In this document: in pieces, positions 33,022 through 45,917 of the stretch | How positions within the stretch are numbered: position 1 is the stretch's first letter | Layout: every line of letters begins with the position of its first letter | NCBI GenBank assembly: GCA_947359465.1 | Contig: OX375883.1 | Span: forward strand, 95,616,293 to 95,680,292 | Direction of reading: 5' to 3' | Source of the DNA: Metellina segmentata | Taxonomy: Eukaryota; Arthropoda; Arachnida; Araneae; Tetragnathidae | Length of the DNA stretch: 64,000 nucleotides | Position numbers and translations under genes: made by a program | The notes under the pieces: model-generated | The model's input: only the letters and a program-made list of their open reading frames with translations | The model's database searches: none | What the model was told of the DNA's origin: nothing

Positions 33022-33412
33022 CATTAAAAATGATTCGTGAGAAAATTGCTTCGAGGTTGGCCGGCGCCTCCGAGTGTTTTTTCACGTGCCTTTTACAGTT
33101 TCGTAGCCCATTGCATCAGAAATAATTAATTTTTGCAAGCTAAGCTAAATTCATCTTCCCACGGCGTGATCCATCTGTTCCCGTCTATTTACTGTACGAT
33201 GTCCCATCAAATGATACCATATAAAGCAATGAAATCTGTCTGAGTATTGCTTATCAAGGAATAATTAATTTGTTGATACTCAGCTTGTAACTTGCTGCGC
33301 CATCTCTTATAGCACTCGAATCATGACTGTGGTCTAAAAGATGTCATTTTCATTACTCTCTGTCCTGCTCGTATTTTATGAGTACTAAGTAGTGAGACTT
33401 TTAGAAAGTCGT

Positions 33413-33501
<89 letters not shown>

Positions 33502-33519
33502 CTACCAAAGTTTATATCC
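32273..33519. other. AT-rich sequence with (TA)n tracts
   Basis: No gene is seen. (TA)n microsatellites lie at about 32989-33020 and 33421-33495. The second is almost lost in segmental copy 2 (about 47084-47095), and copy 2 has its own (GT)n at about 46180-46199. Confidence 0.7.
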
Positions 33520-34980
33520 CAAGCTTTAGTGACCTCTTGCAACTACTGAGATTCAGCAGTTAAAAAACTTGCATAACAGACTAGGATATGACATGTAACA
33601 GTTCATAAATGTAAATCGAAACAAGTTATCCAAAATCTTTGTTTATCAACCAAAAAGTAAGATCTTTTGGGTAACATTAAAAAAAAATGCTCACTCGACA
33701 AAATTTACCATTTGGTACAACAAATGCAAAAAAAAACATATAAATCAAAATAGAAAAGGCAATTGTAATTTTTAATAAAAACGGATGCAATATATTTATA
33801 TCTTGAAGATTGCTTGGATAAAACAAAGTCTTATGTTATGATCAAATGTAGTCCCTTTCTTGGTGAATTACAATGAGGTTTTGATCTTTTATAAGCAGAA
33901 TTTGGGAGATTCCTTGCATTGCCTTAATGAAGGCTGAATGATACAGCAAGCAGAGAACTACACAGGATTTTCATGGAAAAAGGTGAGGAACTCGGTGTCC
34001 ATGTCCTCTGAACAGATTGCAATAACTTTCAAGCGATACATCTTAGAATCGAGTTCCAGTCGTTCTTCACCCGACTAGAACTGTGGCCTCTTACCAAAGG
34101 TTTCAGTTCTTAATCAGATATGAGATTCATTATTGGAGACTTCCCTCAATAGTTTTGCAATTTCTGCTAGGTAGCATTCAAAACCAAGCTCATTTGAGAG
34201 ATTGTTACTCGAGTAAACTTGTGTAGTTAAATATCTAGAATCATACCTTTGTGGTTAATAGTTCATATTAATTAAGCATGTACTAATCTTTAAATGGCAT
34301 ATAAAAAATGGTTAAAAGTAAATGTTCTGAAACTGAACATGCAGATAGCATGTATTATGAATCATAAATGTAACAAAATGGCTAAATTGTTATGGTTTCA
34401 ATGAAACCTTATTATATTAATCAGAGCGTATTCTGATAGGAAACATACAAAATGAAGCTGCCTCAACAGTGTCCACAATCTGCGTAAAATAAATTAAAAT
34501 AGGAATAGAAATTACAATTTATGAAAGAGATACAACTACTGTTAATTTCCAAGAATTAATTATTGCATGTTATATGCTCATATTCAACTGGAACACCCAG
34601 CTTTCATCAACATAACAAAGTTAGCTAAAGGGAATTTTGAAGTTGAACATGCACGCATGCAGAATAATTTTGTATTACGAACTACAAATGCGATATTTAA
34701 TAGGATAAATATAGATAGTCAAATCTCGTTAAGACAAATTTCATGGTATTCATCTTCACTCTCTTCTTCAAACAAAGATACAATTTTGAAGTCACTTAAT
34801 GCTTCTAATAATTAAAATCCATTTGCCCCTAAGTTTCAAAAAAATTTAATTAGCGATTAGTGTAACCAGCATTTTTCTAACAATTATAATTAACATTATT
34901 TTAATTTTTGATGGGGATTGGAATTTAGTCTGTATTATCAGTTAATTCATATTGAGTGGGTCTTTAATATGGTTTGACTG
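33520..34980. repeat. Interspersed repeat block E, copy 2
   Basis: This copy corresponds to 4372-5796. It abuts gypsy RNase H at its right end, GACTG|GTCGTTC. No convincing ORF. Confidence 0.65.
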
Positions 34981-36027
34981 GTCGTTCATCGGTTTTCTTT
35001 AACAATACATATCCAAATCCGAGACTACTTACATCAATATGAAATTCCAGAGGTACTCCCTGTATAAAAATGTGTAAAACATTTTTTTCAGACAAAATGT
35101 CCATTAATTTGTTAAATGATTTTAATTGTTCTGCTCCAATCGTGAATACTTTTTCTTTTCGTAGCAAGTCGCTTAATGGCTTAGCGCTTTAATGAGTGCA
35201 GTGGGATAAATTTACGGAAGTATCCCGTCAGTCCTAGAAATGATTGCACTTATTTTACCGATTTAGGGATCGGAACATTTTTTGCAATCAAAGTTTTACC
35301 AGGGGAGGGTTGAACTGTACCGTTTTGAATTACATATGCGAGAAATTCTATTTTTCTTCTCAAGTATTGGCACTTTCTGAAATTAAGTTCTAGACCATTG
35401 TCTGAGGCGACTTTTAAAACGCATTTCAGTTTCTCTAAGCCTTCTGCTTCGTCTTGTGAAGGAATAATAATATCGTCTGAGTAAACTACAACCGTGTCGT
35501 CATGAATTAGTTCTCTGAAGACATTATTAACGAATCGCATAAATACATTTGGAGATGCACATTGCGTGTGTATTATACAAATGCGGTATCTTTTCTGGTA
35601 GCCTTTTCGATTTCCACATGGAAGAACCCGTTCTTCAGATCAAGTGGAGTATAAACAATCGATGCCTCTAATTTATCTAGAACGTCTTCTACTAAGGGGA
35701 GAGGGTATTTATCTTTTTGACTTTTTGTTTAGTTTTCTGTAGTCAATATACAGAGCCGATGCGAGCGGTCTTTCTTTTTACACAGCACAACAGCTGCTGA
35801 ATAATTGGCACAACTGTTTTGAATAATTCCTTCCAATAGCCAAGATTGAACTTGATCGTTTATTATTTTTTGCTCTGCAAAGCCAAAACGTCGTGGTCGT
35901 TCAGTTACTGGAATTTCATCATTCAGAACTGTACTCATTTTGAAATCTGGTATATTAGTTTTTCGCGGTTCGCGTAATTCTGAATTTGTGATACCACTTC
36001 CTGTCTGTAATTACTACTCCTAATGCC
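34981..36027 (-). pseudogene. Ty3/gypsy pol remnant (RT and RNase H start), cut by the duplication breakpoint
   Basis: Minus-strand pieces, in order: RT start with VTERPRRFGFAEQK and a KKKD loop (35729-35938); RT core with the variant catalytic motif YSDD (35250-35560); and the RNase H start with FHIDVSSLGFGYVLL (about 34990-35167). Stops and frameshifts separate them. It ends on the left at block E and on the right at the segmental breakpoint (36027). The fuller version is at 48578-51487. Confidence 0.88.
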
Positions 36028-37075
36028 GACGAGGTTAGAGACGATTGGGAAGAGAGCGAGAAGCAGCAGGTGTTCTCGTGGTTCCACGTGCTGAACTGTG
36101 AGATACATTTTTTGATGTATGGGTAATTGGTAATTTTTAATTAATGTCGTACAAGAGCAACACAACCGGCTAATGACGACGGTACGGTAGGCGATTTTCC
36201 AAACCCTCATAGGTATTACAGCTGGGGGCGGGGCTAACCGTAACGGCCAATGATCTCGAGCGCTGGATAGGAATCTCCTTCACTACGCTAAAGACAGCTG
36301 AAATCCTGTCTGATCCTGTTTGCAGTGTAATAATTATATGTTAGTATTTTATGTATGCTTTTTGTTACATCAGAATGGTCCTAAACCAGTGTTGGATACG
36401 GCACCATCATCCTAAAGCAAAGGGTACGGCAGAGGTGCGGGAAAATATCAGCTGGTAGTGAGTTCAGGTGTGGTTCTTAGATTATTTATGCAAAATCAAC
36501 GGAAGCTTGGAAAAATATAAAAAGGGTATAAAAATTAGGAAAAGTAATTTAGAATCAAAAGGAATTAAATTGGAATTTTTTTTTTTATAATTTGGAGGAT
36601 CTAAAATTTTTTCCGTCAGCTGGTTCGAACTCGGGAAGTCATCCTCCGCTGCCGAAGCCACACTGAAAGTAGGTGAGTTTAGCCAAAAGGCCATCGTTGC
36701 TTCACGAAAGGAACCTCTTTAAAAGAAGAGATAATTTTATATTTGGTTGATTTCAGTCTCATTGGCCGTTATGGTTAGCCCCGTCCCCAGTTGTAGTATC
36801 ATTGGCCGTTATGGTTAACCCCGCCCCCAGTTGTAGTACCTATGAGGGTTTGGAAAATAGCGTACGGGAGCAATCCCCTAAGGGAATCAACGCCACGTAA
36901 TTTTGAACCACAGTCAGATGACGAGGCAACACCTGAGTTGGCACCTCAAACTTCCAAACTAACCCAACGTGAGGAACTTCGACCACGACATATTGCGTCA
37001 TCTGCCTCTACACCATAGCCCTACAAATATCCATACACAGACCAGGATTCGAACCTGGAGCCTTCCAATCTTTTC
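36028..37075 (-). mobile_element. SINE split in two by a MITE
   Basis: The tail half of a minus-strand SINE is at about 36121-36189, ending near GACGACGGTACGG. The rest (body and tRNA-like head) is at about 36862-37075. Without the MITE the two halves join in the family order. About 36028-36120 is unassigned. Confidence 0.8.
36182..36869. mobile_element. 672-bp MITE inside the SINE
   Basis: The element 36190-36861 has inverted ends of about 60 bp (GGCGATTTTCCAAACCCTCA and, minus strand, GCTATTTTCCAAACCCTCAT, continuing through CCCCGCC-rich sequence and GGCCAATGA). An 8-bp duplication GTACGGTA / GTACGGGA flanks it. A ~39-bp piece of the right end is present twice in tandem (36759-36837). An 8-bp TSD fits hAT or Merlin, but the termini are not diagnostic. 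Confidence 0.82.
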
Positions 37076-37080
37076 TGTAT

Positions 37081-37141
37081 AGGTAATTTAGTAATTTTGA
37101 TCATTTTTAATGAACGTCGTAAAAGAGCAACACAACGGGCT
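37081..37141 (-). mobile_element. SINE tail fragment
   Basis: This short stretch contains the family tail (AATTTAGTAATTTT..., CAACACAACGGGCT). Only the 3' end is present. Confidence 0.6.
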
Positions 37142-37146
37142 CTTTG

Positions 37147-38170
37147 CTGGATAGGAGATTAGTGATATGATTAGGGCAACAAATGCAACTTTTTTTCACA
37201 CGTTCTGCGCTGTATGTACAGTACTAAAACCAAAATTCCACCAACATGGGGTGTATTGTTCTTCTTCTTCTTCTTTCTAATCCCACTGATCTGGATCAGA
37301 TCAGATCCATGAGTCCCTCCGCCCTCAATCTCCCTAGAACCACGCCAGGTCCTCCCGCGATAACGCAATGCATCCTAGCAAATGCTCGACGGTGGCCTCG
37401 CTTGTGTTGCACTTTGTACAAATGGGAAAGATTTTGTTTCCCCGGGCCGACCAACCGGTATAGTGGCTAAGGTGTTAGCCTCTAGATCGGAAGGTTCCTG
37501 GTTCGAATCCGGGTCCGGGCATGGATGTTTGTAAACGTATGGTGTAGAGGCGGCTGGTGCACCTTAAATCTGTCGTGGCCGAAAGTCCTCACTTTGGGTT
37601 GGCGCGGAAGTTTGGAGAGTGGGGTGCCAGCTCAGGTGTTGCTTCGTCATCTGACCTTGGTTCAAAATTACGAGGTGCTGTCCTCGAATTTTTCCCTTAA
37701 GGGACTGATTCCGGACCGTCGTCAATAGCCCGTTGTGTTGCTCTAGTACGACGTTAACTAAAATTACCATTACCATTTGTTTCCCCGGGAGAACCTTAGA
37801 GTAAGGTGTCCAGTTTTGAACCTAGATAAAGCTGTCTGGTCCCGCCTTTCATCACCAAACCTCAAAGCACGACCAGGGCCAGGGCTACAGAACCAAGGAG
37901 GGGGCGGCGGAAGTTTCCAAGACGAGTTGACAAGAGCCTTACTTCTGGAGTATATTTCATGGAAAGTCAGAGGCTCAGCAGGACACAGGGGCAGTGATGA
38001 TCCCTTCTTAGCCAGTTCATCGGCAATGTCGTTATATTTAAGGTCTACATGAGAAGGAATCCATTGATAATAACTTAGATAACATTTTAAGTTTTTCAAA
38101 AAACACAGATGCCCCGCTGGTCCACAATATTCCTCCAATTTTCCAGGTACTGTATAGCACTACGAGTATT
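37147..38170 (-). pseudogene. LINE 3' end with RNase H, interrupted by a SINE
   Basis: Minus-strand coding of the RNase H region of a non-LTR retrotransposon: YYQWIPSHVDLKYNDIADEL (RNase H His/Asp motif), then GRALRFGDERRDQTALSRFK and GHLTLRFSRGNK. Past the SINE it continues with KIFPICTKCNTSEATVEHLL, the C-terminal zinc-binding region, then stops. Frameshifts lie near 38045-38110. The clade looks like I/Jockey but that was not tested. Confidence 0.85.
37434..37789 (+). mobile_element. tRNA-derived SINE, full length, in the LINE ORF
   Basis: The body is 37447-37776 with an exact 13-bp duplication TTGTTTCCCCGGG (37434-37446, 37777-37789). It is intact from the tRNA-like head to the ATTACC tail. 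Confidence 0.95.
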
Positions 38171-38184
38171 TGTATTGTAAGTGA

Positions 38185-38945
38185 GTTATAACCGCAACAT
38201 AAATGCAACTTTCTGCATAAATGCAACTTTTTGCATAAATGCAACCAGTTCCAACTTTTTAAAATTTAATTTAAAACTAATTGATATGAAATTATTATTT
38301 CATTTTTTGCCCTCTGAATCAACCCTTCGATCACGTGTGTCTGATCTTTTGAACGCCGAAGTATTGCGGATCAAACAAGAAGTTCATGTTCGTCCTAACA
38401 GACGATCGGACCCGTCGTCAATAGCCCGTTGTGTTGCTCTAGTACGACGTTAATTAAAAATTACCAATTACCTAACAGACGAAAGTGAAATAAATGGCAT
38501 TGGTTGGCACTCTTAATAATTCAGAGGAAACTTGCGTAATCGACTGCAGGGTTTGCAAGGTGAATGTCGATCAGTAACATGTTGTTCGCCTTGTAGATAA
38601 CGTTTTAAAATCTCTGAATGTTGAGCGAAAGGATTTTGTGCTTCTGCTATCCTATACAGTACATTATACGACTACGGCTGACCCAGTTTTTCAATGTTAA
38701 AGAAATTACAGGCCAAGGATCGGCCATTCAACGTTTTTCTGTATTTAATGATGTATTATAATACTGTTGTGTACACAACTTAAAAATGTCAATATATTTT
38801 GAATTTTTTCATTTTTTACGAATAATTTATTTTAGATTTTAGTGTATCAAAAATAAATGCAACTTCAGGGAACGATAAATGCAACTTTTTCCATTTTTAC
38901 CGCAACAAAAAAGTTGCCCTAGTTATGATGTAAATATTGTATATT
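38185..38945. repeat. Region bounded by ATAAATGCAACTTT repeats
   Basis: The motif ATAAATGCAACTTT occurs three times at about 38199-38245 and twice at about 38857-38890, with CCGCAACA at both sides. This suggests the subterminal repeats of a small element. An open stretch at about 38287-38400 (FLPSESTLRSRVSDLLNAEV) is interrupted by a SINE tail; no family could be assigned. Confidence 0.45.
38394..38482 (+). mobile_element. Extremely 5'-truncated SINE (65 bp)
   Basis: Only the last 65 bp of the SINE (38406-38470) are present, flanked by an exact 12-bp duplication CCTAACAGACGA (38394-38405, 38471-38482). This shows insertion by target-primed reverse transcription with early arrest. Confidence 0.9.
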
Positions 38946-39189
38946 TCCTTAATGTTCTTGGAATAATTAAAAAAATATCTGAACTGTTGATTGTCTTCTT
39001 CTTGTGTACGATTCGTACCGTTTTCACGCTGTCGTTTTGTGACGACGACACCACAGCATGTTTCGCGCACATTGTTTACCATACACAGGTACATGCATAC
39101 ATGTATGTAAATAAAAAAAATCCAATTTTTAGAATTAGTATCTTTTAATCGCAAACACAATAATTTCATAATGAAATAATTCACACGAC
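38946..39189. other. Spacer before segmental copy 2
   Basis: AT-rich, no gene recognised. Confidence 0.5.
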
Positions 39190-40387
39190 ATTTCCTCTCA
39201 AGGAGGCACCATGAGTGTGGAGGATCCGATCACAAGGGGACCCCTTGGACACTTGAGTCACAATTAATCAAATTAGCAATAGCTGTGGGGGTACAGTTAG
39301 GAAATTTCAATCATTTTCTTGAAGTCACTTCATTTAAGTCATATTCATTTTGAAATAAGAACATCAAATAATGTTGTTTTTTTTGGTCTTTGCTTTCATA
39401 AATCGAATTTTTTAAAACACTATTCTCATTCCTGTACACAGTCCTGTTTAATTTAAATACTTGCAAGCTAACCTTTTTTGTACTGCTTTTTCTCAGTTTC
39501 CACACACGACGATCCTTTTAACTACAGTAGGAGGTATAGTCAAGAAACTTTCAGATAAAAGTAAAACCTGTATATGCTAATTTCAAGGAGATAGTTGGTG
39601 CCATGGAAGAACTTTATGATCCCACAAAAACTGTCGAAACCAGAGGAGCAGCGCAAACGTTTTTACCAGCAGTATGTGATTTTTCTTTTTACATTTTTAC
39701 GAAAAAGAACTAAGCAATACCAGTCAAAAATATTTTTATTTGTTTTGCTTTCCTTAGCTGGAATCGTTTGAGCGCAGGAAATGGAATCTATGATTTCTCG
39801 AACACGATCAAGGTCAAATTCGTATGGTAAAAATATGTAAAAGTTACAATTTAAAAACTATTCATTTAAAAAAGTCATATTTTTAGGTATCGATGTAATG
39901 TGAAATTTTCCGCATATTTCAAATCGGTTGAAATTTTTACTCTTTCTTTAACGATCTAGGAGATAGAAAAAGAACACTCCAGTTAAAACTTTTTATTTGT
40001 TTTGTTCTTCGACTGAAATCGTTCCTCCGCAAAATGAAACGGAAACGGAAGAAAATAAATTTAGAATCTGTCTTTTTTTATGGTGTGTGTGTTGCCATTC
40101 TAAGAAAATAATAATAATAAAATTCCCTTAAATTAATTTTAAAATGTTCTAGATTGCATTTTAAAAATAAATGTTTCGTACAAAAATTATGACTACCTGG
40201 GTACCAAATTTCATTATTGTAAGTGCCAAAGATTCGTCAAGACAATGTGTACACATAAACAGACAAACACTTCATTTTATAACAGTAGAGATAATTTTCA
40301 GTAGTTATGGCAGGAGCATAGGATCCATGAACTTAGCGTCCAACAGCACGTGGGATTTTTCTTTCAATTCCAAGACCATTACGCATT

Positions 40388-41692
40388 CTCTCAACTAGGG
40401 ATGCGACATCGACAGTAAAACATCGATGTTCAGAATTAAAACATCGATGTTGATAATACATCGCCCCAAAAACATCGATGTTTTTAAAATTCAAAGTATT
40501 TAAAATTTTTTCCATATTTCTAAAACTGGTTTAGCAACTACTGATGCTACATCGACAGCAAAACATCGATGTTTTGAAACTTTGATGTTCAAAATTAAAA
40601 CATCGATGTTGATAATACATCGCACCAAAACCATAAATGTTTTTAAAATTCAGTGTATTGAAACTTTTTTTTCTTAAAACTGGTTCAGCCACTATTGATG
40701 CGACATCGACAGCAAAACATCGATGTTGATAATACATCGCCCCCAAACCATTGATGTTTTTAAAATTTAGTGTATTTAAGCTTTTCCCCCCATTTCTTAA
40801 AACTGGTTTTGCAACTAGTGATGCGAAATCGCCACAAATACATCGATGCTTTTTATAGAACATCAATGTTTTGAAAACATCGACATCGATGTCGCATCCC
40901 TACTTTTCAGACCCTTCGCCCTTGGCCACTTTGGTCTAAAAGTATGTTCAATTTGCTGGTTATAAAAATTATACTACTTTGTTATTTTTAAAATTTTTAT
41001 AAAGGTACTTCTTTTATTTAAAAATAAAACATCGACAACGTAAAAACATCGACAAGTATAAACATCGATGTTACAAAAACATCGACTCCAATACATCGAG
41101 GTTAAGTACATCGATGTTTTTTAAAAAACATCGATGTTTTGAAAACATTGACATCCATGTCGCATCCCTACTCTCAACATCTCTCAAATTGTTATTTAAA
41201 AATAAAACATCGACAACGTAAAAACATCGACAAGTATAAACATCGATGTTACAAAAACATCGACTCCAATACATCGAGGTTAAGTACATCGATGTTTTTT
41301 TAAAAACATCGATGTTTTGAAAACATTGACATCAATGTCGCATCCCTACTCTCAACATCTCTCAAATTGTTATTTAAAAATAAAACATCGACAACGTAAA
41401 AACATCGACAAGTATAAACATCGATGTTACAAAAACATCGACTCCAATACATCAAGGTTAAGTACATCGATGTTTTTTTAAAAACATCGATGTTTTGAAA
41501 ACATTGACATCGATGTCGCATCCCTACTCTCAACATCTCTCAAATTGTTATTTAAAAATAAAACATCGACAACGTAAATACATCGACAAGTATAAACATC
41601 GATGTTACAAAAACATCGACTCCAATACATCGAGGTTAAAAACATCGATGTTTTGAAAACATTGACATCGATGTCTCATCCCTACTCTCAAC
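40388..41692. mobile_element. CATCGATG-rich hAT-type MITE, copy 2
   Basis: The element begins at 40396 after TSD CTCTCAAC. Right ends are at 41170, 41348, 41526 and 41684, each followed by CTCTCAAC. The unit number equals copy 1, so the array formed before the segmental duplication. Confidence 0.82.
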
Positions 41693-42092
41693 ATCTCTCA
41701 AATTGTAAAAACTATGTTCAAGAAGTTAATATCTTTCATTTAAATAATAAGATGTATTTGAATAATAGTTGTGTTTGTTTCTTAATCTTCGTCTTATTCT
41801 TCTCAGATGAAAATTTTTTTTAAAGTGTTAAAATTAATTACAATAGTTAAAACAACAATATGAATCACTGGGTATTACATGCCGGCTATAAACAAGCTGT
41901 ACCAGGCTAAAATTTAGAACTTTGAAGATGTTTGTAATGAACTGGTTGTGGGGGATCATATAATATATAATGAAACACCTAATAAAATTACTGACCAAAC
42001 GCAATATAAATTTTATTTTTGAAGATATTAATTTTTACGTGTGTGTCCAAAATTATATTCAGCCTAATAATTCCTCTCTGTTATAAGGAGTT

Positions 42093-42834
42093 TTAAGGGG
42101 GTCCGAGACACAAAAATCGTCAAATTTTCAAAAAGAAATTTTTATTATTTTAAGAAATTCTCTGTGTTTTTCTGCTTAAAATGACGTCTAAATCCTGTTT
42201 CTATCTTAATTGGAACTAGAGATATAATAATTTTTGTGGTGCGCTGTTTTGAAAATCTAACACTCTTAACAGTTGTTGTCATGGCAACAACATCTGTCTT
42301 TAAAACTTTAAATGCGTTTTTCTCCATGATACATTTTTCAAGATTTCCTGTATTAAAAATTGCTATAAGTCAAAAACCGATAAAGTTTAAAGGTTGAAAT
42401 TTTGAACATATATTTTTCAAACATTATACTTTAATTTTGATTCAGCAAATTTGAAACAAATATTTACTTTTAAAAATATGACTTTTTAAAAAAACAAGTA
42501 CCTTAAAATTTTCAAAAATTTTCATTCAAATATTTTTTATTTTTTATTAAATTAATATTTTTTAAATTGCTGAATCAAAATTAAAGTTTATAAATTTGTG
42601 AATAATTTACTGCAAGAATTTTGAAAATCGACCAAGAATATTTTGAGCCTTAGCAATTTAAAATGACCCCTCTTTTTTTCAAAAAATTTTAATTTAAAAT
42701 TTTTAAAAAACTTTTGGAAAAATTTTGTGTTGAGATTTTGCTTATTAGTTGGATGGGTAATCAGTACAAAAAAAATTCAAAGTTCTAAATTAATTAATAA
42801 AAAATATTTTCTGATATGTCCCGGACCCCCTTAA
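42093..42834. mobile_element. TTAA-flanked MITE, copy 2
   Basis: Same ends and interior as 25931-26667, with a few indels. Confidence 0.75.
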
Positions 42835-43479
42835 ATATAAAAATGAAATTATATTAAAGTTGGCAACTGTATACTGAACTCTCTAAAGGGTCACTGTCTA
42901 TCAGGGTAACTTCCTGTCAGTCATAGTGTATGGAATATTCAAGAAAAAGGTAAGATGGATATTTAATGTCTATGATTACTTAAATGTAATTAGTAAATGT
43001 CCATTCTGTTGCATCATTATTTTAAATCTAACAACTAAACTTTTAATGAAATAAATCATGAAGAGGAAGTATGTTATTAACAGATGCTAAATCCTCTTTA
43101 GTTTTTTTTTTTTTGACTGTGCATGAAATTTTAAACTGCAATTCTATTTTAGTATTAAATGTCCACTCTATTACATATACACTACAACAGAGTGGGCCAC
43201 AATTGTAACATAGGAGACATAGTTTTTACTTTTTTTTTGGAATAACCAATATATTCAGATTCCACATTTTCTAAATTCATTTAGCGTGATTGTATCAGAG
43301 ACAGCATCTCAAGCCTTCATGAGGTCCAAACATTCGGTTTGTAGTAACTGACTTAAAAAACATACGTTGCTTTTATGACTTTTCAGAGACTTGGGCACAA
43401 AAATAAATTCTGAAGTGCGCAATGAATAAATTAGTTTTTGCTTTGGGTGCTATGTTCGGGTCGTACCACAAGTTGTCTC

Positions 43480-44546
43480 CTTTAACGCAGTGGTTCCCAA
43501 CCCCCAGGCCGCGGACCGGTACCATTCCGTGGATCAAATGGTACCGGGCCGCCGAAGGAACATTAAATTATTTACATTTTATTTACTATGGTGTATTTCT
43601 CTCGGATTTGTGCGGTTCTTATCTATGAAATGACCACTCAAATTAGGAGGCGGTAAATCAGAACTTGAAATGTGTTCTGTTACTAGAGCTTCAATTATGA
43701 TTTTTGAATTCTGTATGTCTCTATTTTCCAATTTTGACAAATGTGACAACTGTTTTCACGTTGGCAGACAAAGTAGTTGCATTGAAAGCCAAACCTAAGT
43801 TGTGGGGCCGGCGCGTTAACAGAAGCATTTTGGACATGTTTCAGACATTAGTGGGTATTTTAGGTGAGACTGAGCCTAAACATTCATTCTCAAAGTTTGT
43901 GCACCCTGTCTTTGCTTTTAAAAGAGTTCGAGCGCTACTTCCCAACCACTAAAGACCCACGAACTAGTAAGGAATGGATCCGCGACCCAATGTCAACAAA
44001 TCAGGCGAATCTAGCATGTCTGTGCAAGAAGATCAACTGCTGGAGATTGCAAATGAAGGCGGCTTTAATACTACGTTCGAGACAACAACTTTACCGGTGT
44101 TCTGGATTAAAGTCATGGCGGAATACTCTGAGATTGTCACCACAGCACTTAAATCCCTATTGCCATTTCCGACAACCTATCTGTGTAAAGCGGGGTTTTC
44201 TGCAGTGACAGCAACCAAAACAAAACAACGAAATAAACTGGACCTAAGCAACACACTTCGGGTGTCATTGTCTCCTATTACCCCCATATGAAACCATTTC
44301 ATAGCAAAGAAACAAGCTCAGGGTTCTCATTGATTTAGCGTTCTAGTGAGTAAAAATGTTAAAGCACTTTATGTTCATTTTTTGATGCATCTGTATTTTA
44401 TTTTGAAGGCATGTTTAAATACAATTAAATTGAAATTATTAAATCAAAACAATCAATGTCCCACCCCCCTCAGCGGGCCGTGTTAAAATTATCAAACGTT
44501 GATCCGGTCCGCGGCGATAAAAAGGTTGGGGAGCACTGCTTAAACG
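43480..44546 (+). mobile_element. hAT element (ZBED5-like), copy 2, without Helitron
   Basis: The element is 43488-44538 (1,051 bp) with TSD CTTTAACG / CTTAAACG. It is uninterrupted and gives the empty site for the Helitron between 43588 and 43589. Confidence 0.92.
43730..44291 (+). pseudogene. hAT (ZBED5-like) transposase C-terminal fragment, copy 2
   Basis: Same C-terminal fragments as copy 1, including FWIKVMAEYSEI and LPFPTTYLCKAGFSAV. It has one codon-sized deletion in the EEDQ stretch relative to copy 1 and the same frameshifts near 43865-43975. Confidence 0.88.
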
Positions 44547-45277
44547 CATCCACGAGCTTAATGAGATCTGCTTTGAATTTCATAACACCATTGTGTCTTT
44601 CGACCCATCGAGTTTCGCAAAGTCTAGAAAGTTGTTTCCCAATGTTTTTTTCAAGACGCTATTTCTTTTCGCTGAACCCGTGGAAAAACTCACAACTTGT
44701 TTGATGATGCCAACAGAATCACGCACGCTTGAAACGGACGAAAATTTGGATCCGATTCAGTCGACGGATGAAACATGGTCAGTGGATTGCATTTACAATA
44801 ATTTTTTTAACTTCGTTAACAGCACCGCAATGATTAACGTGTCTGTATCAATACTAACTATTACGGAAGAATCCAGTCCCAAATTTTCAACTATCTTAAC
44901 AACTTCCTGACCAATTGCAACTCCAGTCGCTTTTAATTCAGCCGAAGTTGACACGGTAGTGAGGTTCTTTGGGAGTGCTTACGCTCTGATTTTTGTAAAG
45001 AAGCAAACATATCTAAAAAGTCAAGAAATTTTCATGAACTTCAATTCTTCTTGCTTCACCAGTCACGTATACTTGTTCAAACGTCAGTTGATAAATATGC
45101 GAAACATCTGTAGTTTAATTAAACACTGTGCTATAGACACCTGTTTCACGAACTTGTGCAACGATATGAGATTGGATTTCCATGGCGAAACAATGAATTA
45201 TGTCATTTTGAAAGGTATTGCGTATAAAATGAGTTTTAGAAGACATCTTAAGGCCTTTCCATTTTTTAAAGGCTATG
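44547..45277 (-). pseudogene. Older hAT (ZMYM1-like) remnant, copy 2
   Basis: This is the counterpart of the minus-strand remnant at 30901-31630, with the same ETRWVERHNGV stretch at about 44570-44640. The other half lies left of the inserted hAT (to about 43160). Confidence 0.6.
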
Positions 45278-45581
45278 TTTAGCATAGATCACAATAGATT
45301 GCGCCATGAGTGTTCAGCTGAAGCTTTTACTCGTGTTAGTTTTGAATTTCACGGATAGAGAGCTAGCTTTAAAAACTTCAATTTTCAGCTAACCAACTAA
45401 TACTATACCATACAATAAATTTTTGATTACAATTGAAAAGCGTCAATAACTGATTTTGAATGAAGTGAAATTAAATATTAATAAGAAAACTTTATGCCTG
45501 TGTAAACCCTGTAGTTCCTGGAAGAAAATCTTCGTTATAGAGATTAGTATCGTAAAAAGGAGAAGAAAAAAATTTCAGATA

Positions 45582-45917
45582 CATTAAACTCCCGATTATT
45601 TGCGGGCGGATTACCGGCTTAACCGCGGTTACTTTGTGACAAAATGTGGTTGCAAAAACTTTAATCTCAAATAAAAAAGGTGTTTTGTCACAAAAAACAA
45701 TTAACTGATATTTTTTTGTGAATAAGTATATAAATAAACTTTTAAGTACATAAATCTTCTGTTTTTCAATTCATAATTCTATGTATATGCCCATTACTGT
45801 AAACAAAAATTATTCAAAAACATTTCTGTGTTTATTTGTACCTTTTTTTAGCCATTTTGCGGATTATCCGCGGTTACCGCGCCACTCAATTCCTCGGATA
45901 ATCGAGAGTACATACTG
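45582..45917. mobile_element. Tigger/pogo-type MITE, copy 2
   Basis: The same 336-bp element as 31937-32272, bounded by TA. Confidence 0.75.

Larger units (their letters stand above)
23053..36027 (+). repeat. Segmental duplication, copy 1
   Basis: This 12,975-bp block is repeated in direct orientation at 39190-49620 with very few substitutions. The left breakpoint is ATTTCCTCTCAAGGAGG; the right breakpoint falls inside gypsy RT after TACTCCTAATGCC. The size difference comes almost entirely from a 2,523-bp Helitron in this copy, plus microsatellite changes. The first 1.2 kb (to about 24250) holds no recognised gene; a short open stretch near 23464-23540 is too small to call. Confidence 0.95.

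Noticed and set aside
34567..34815. 82-residue ORF in block E (also 48164-48412)
   Set aside because: Not open in block E copy 1 and no known domain.
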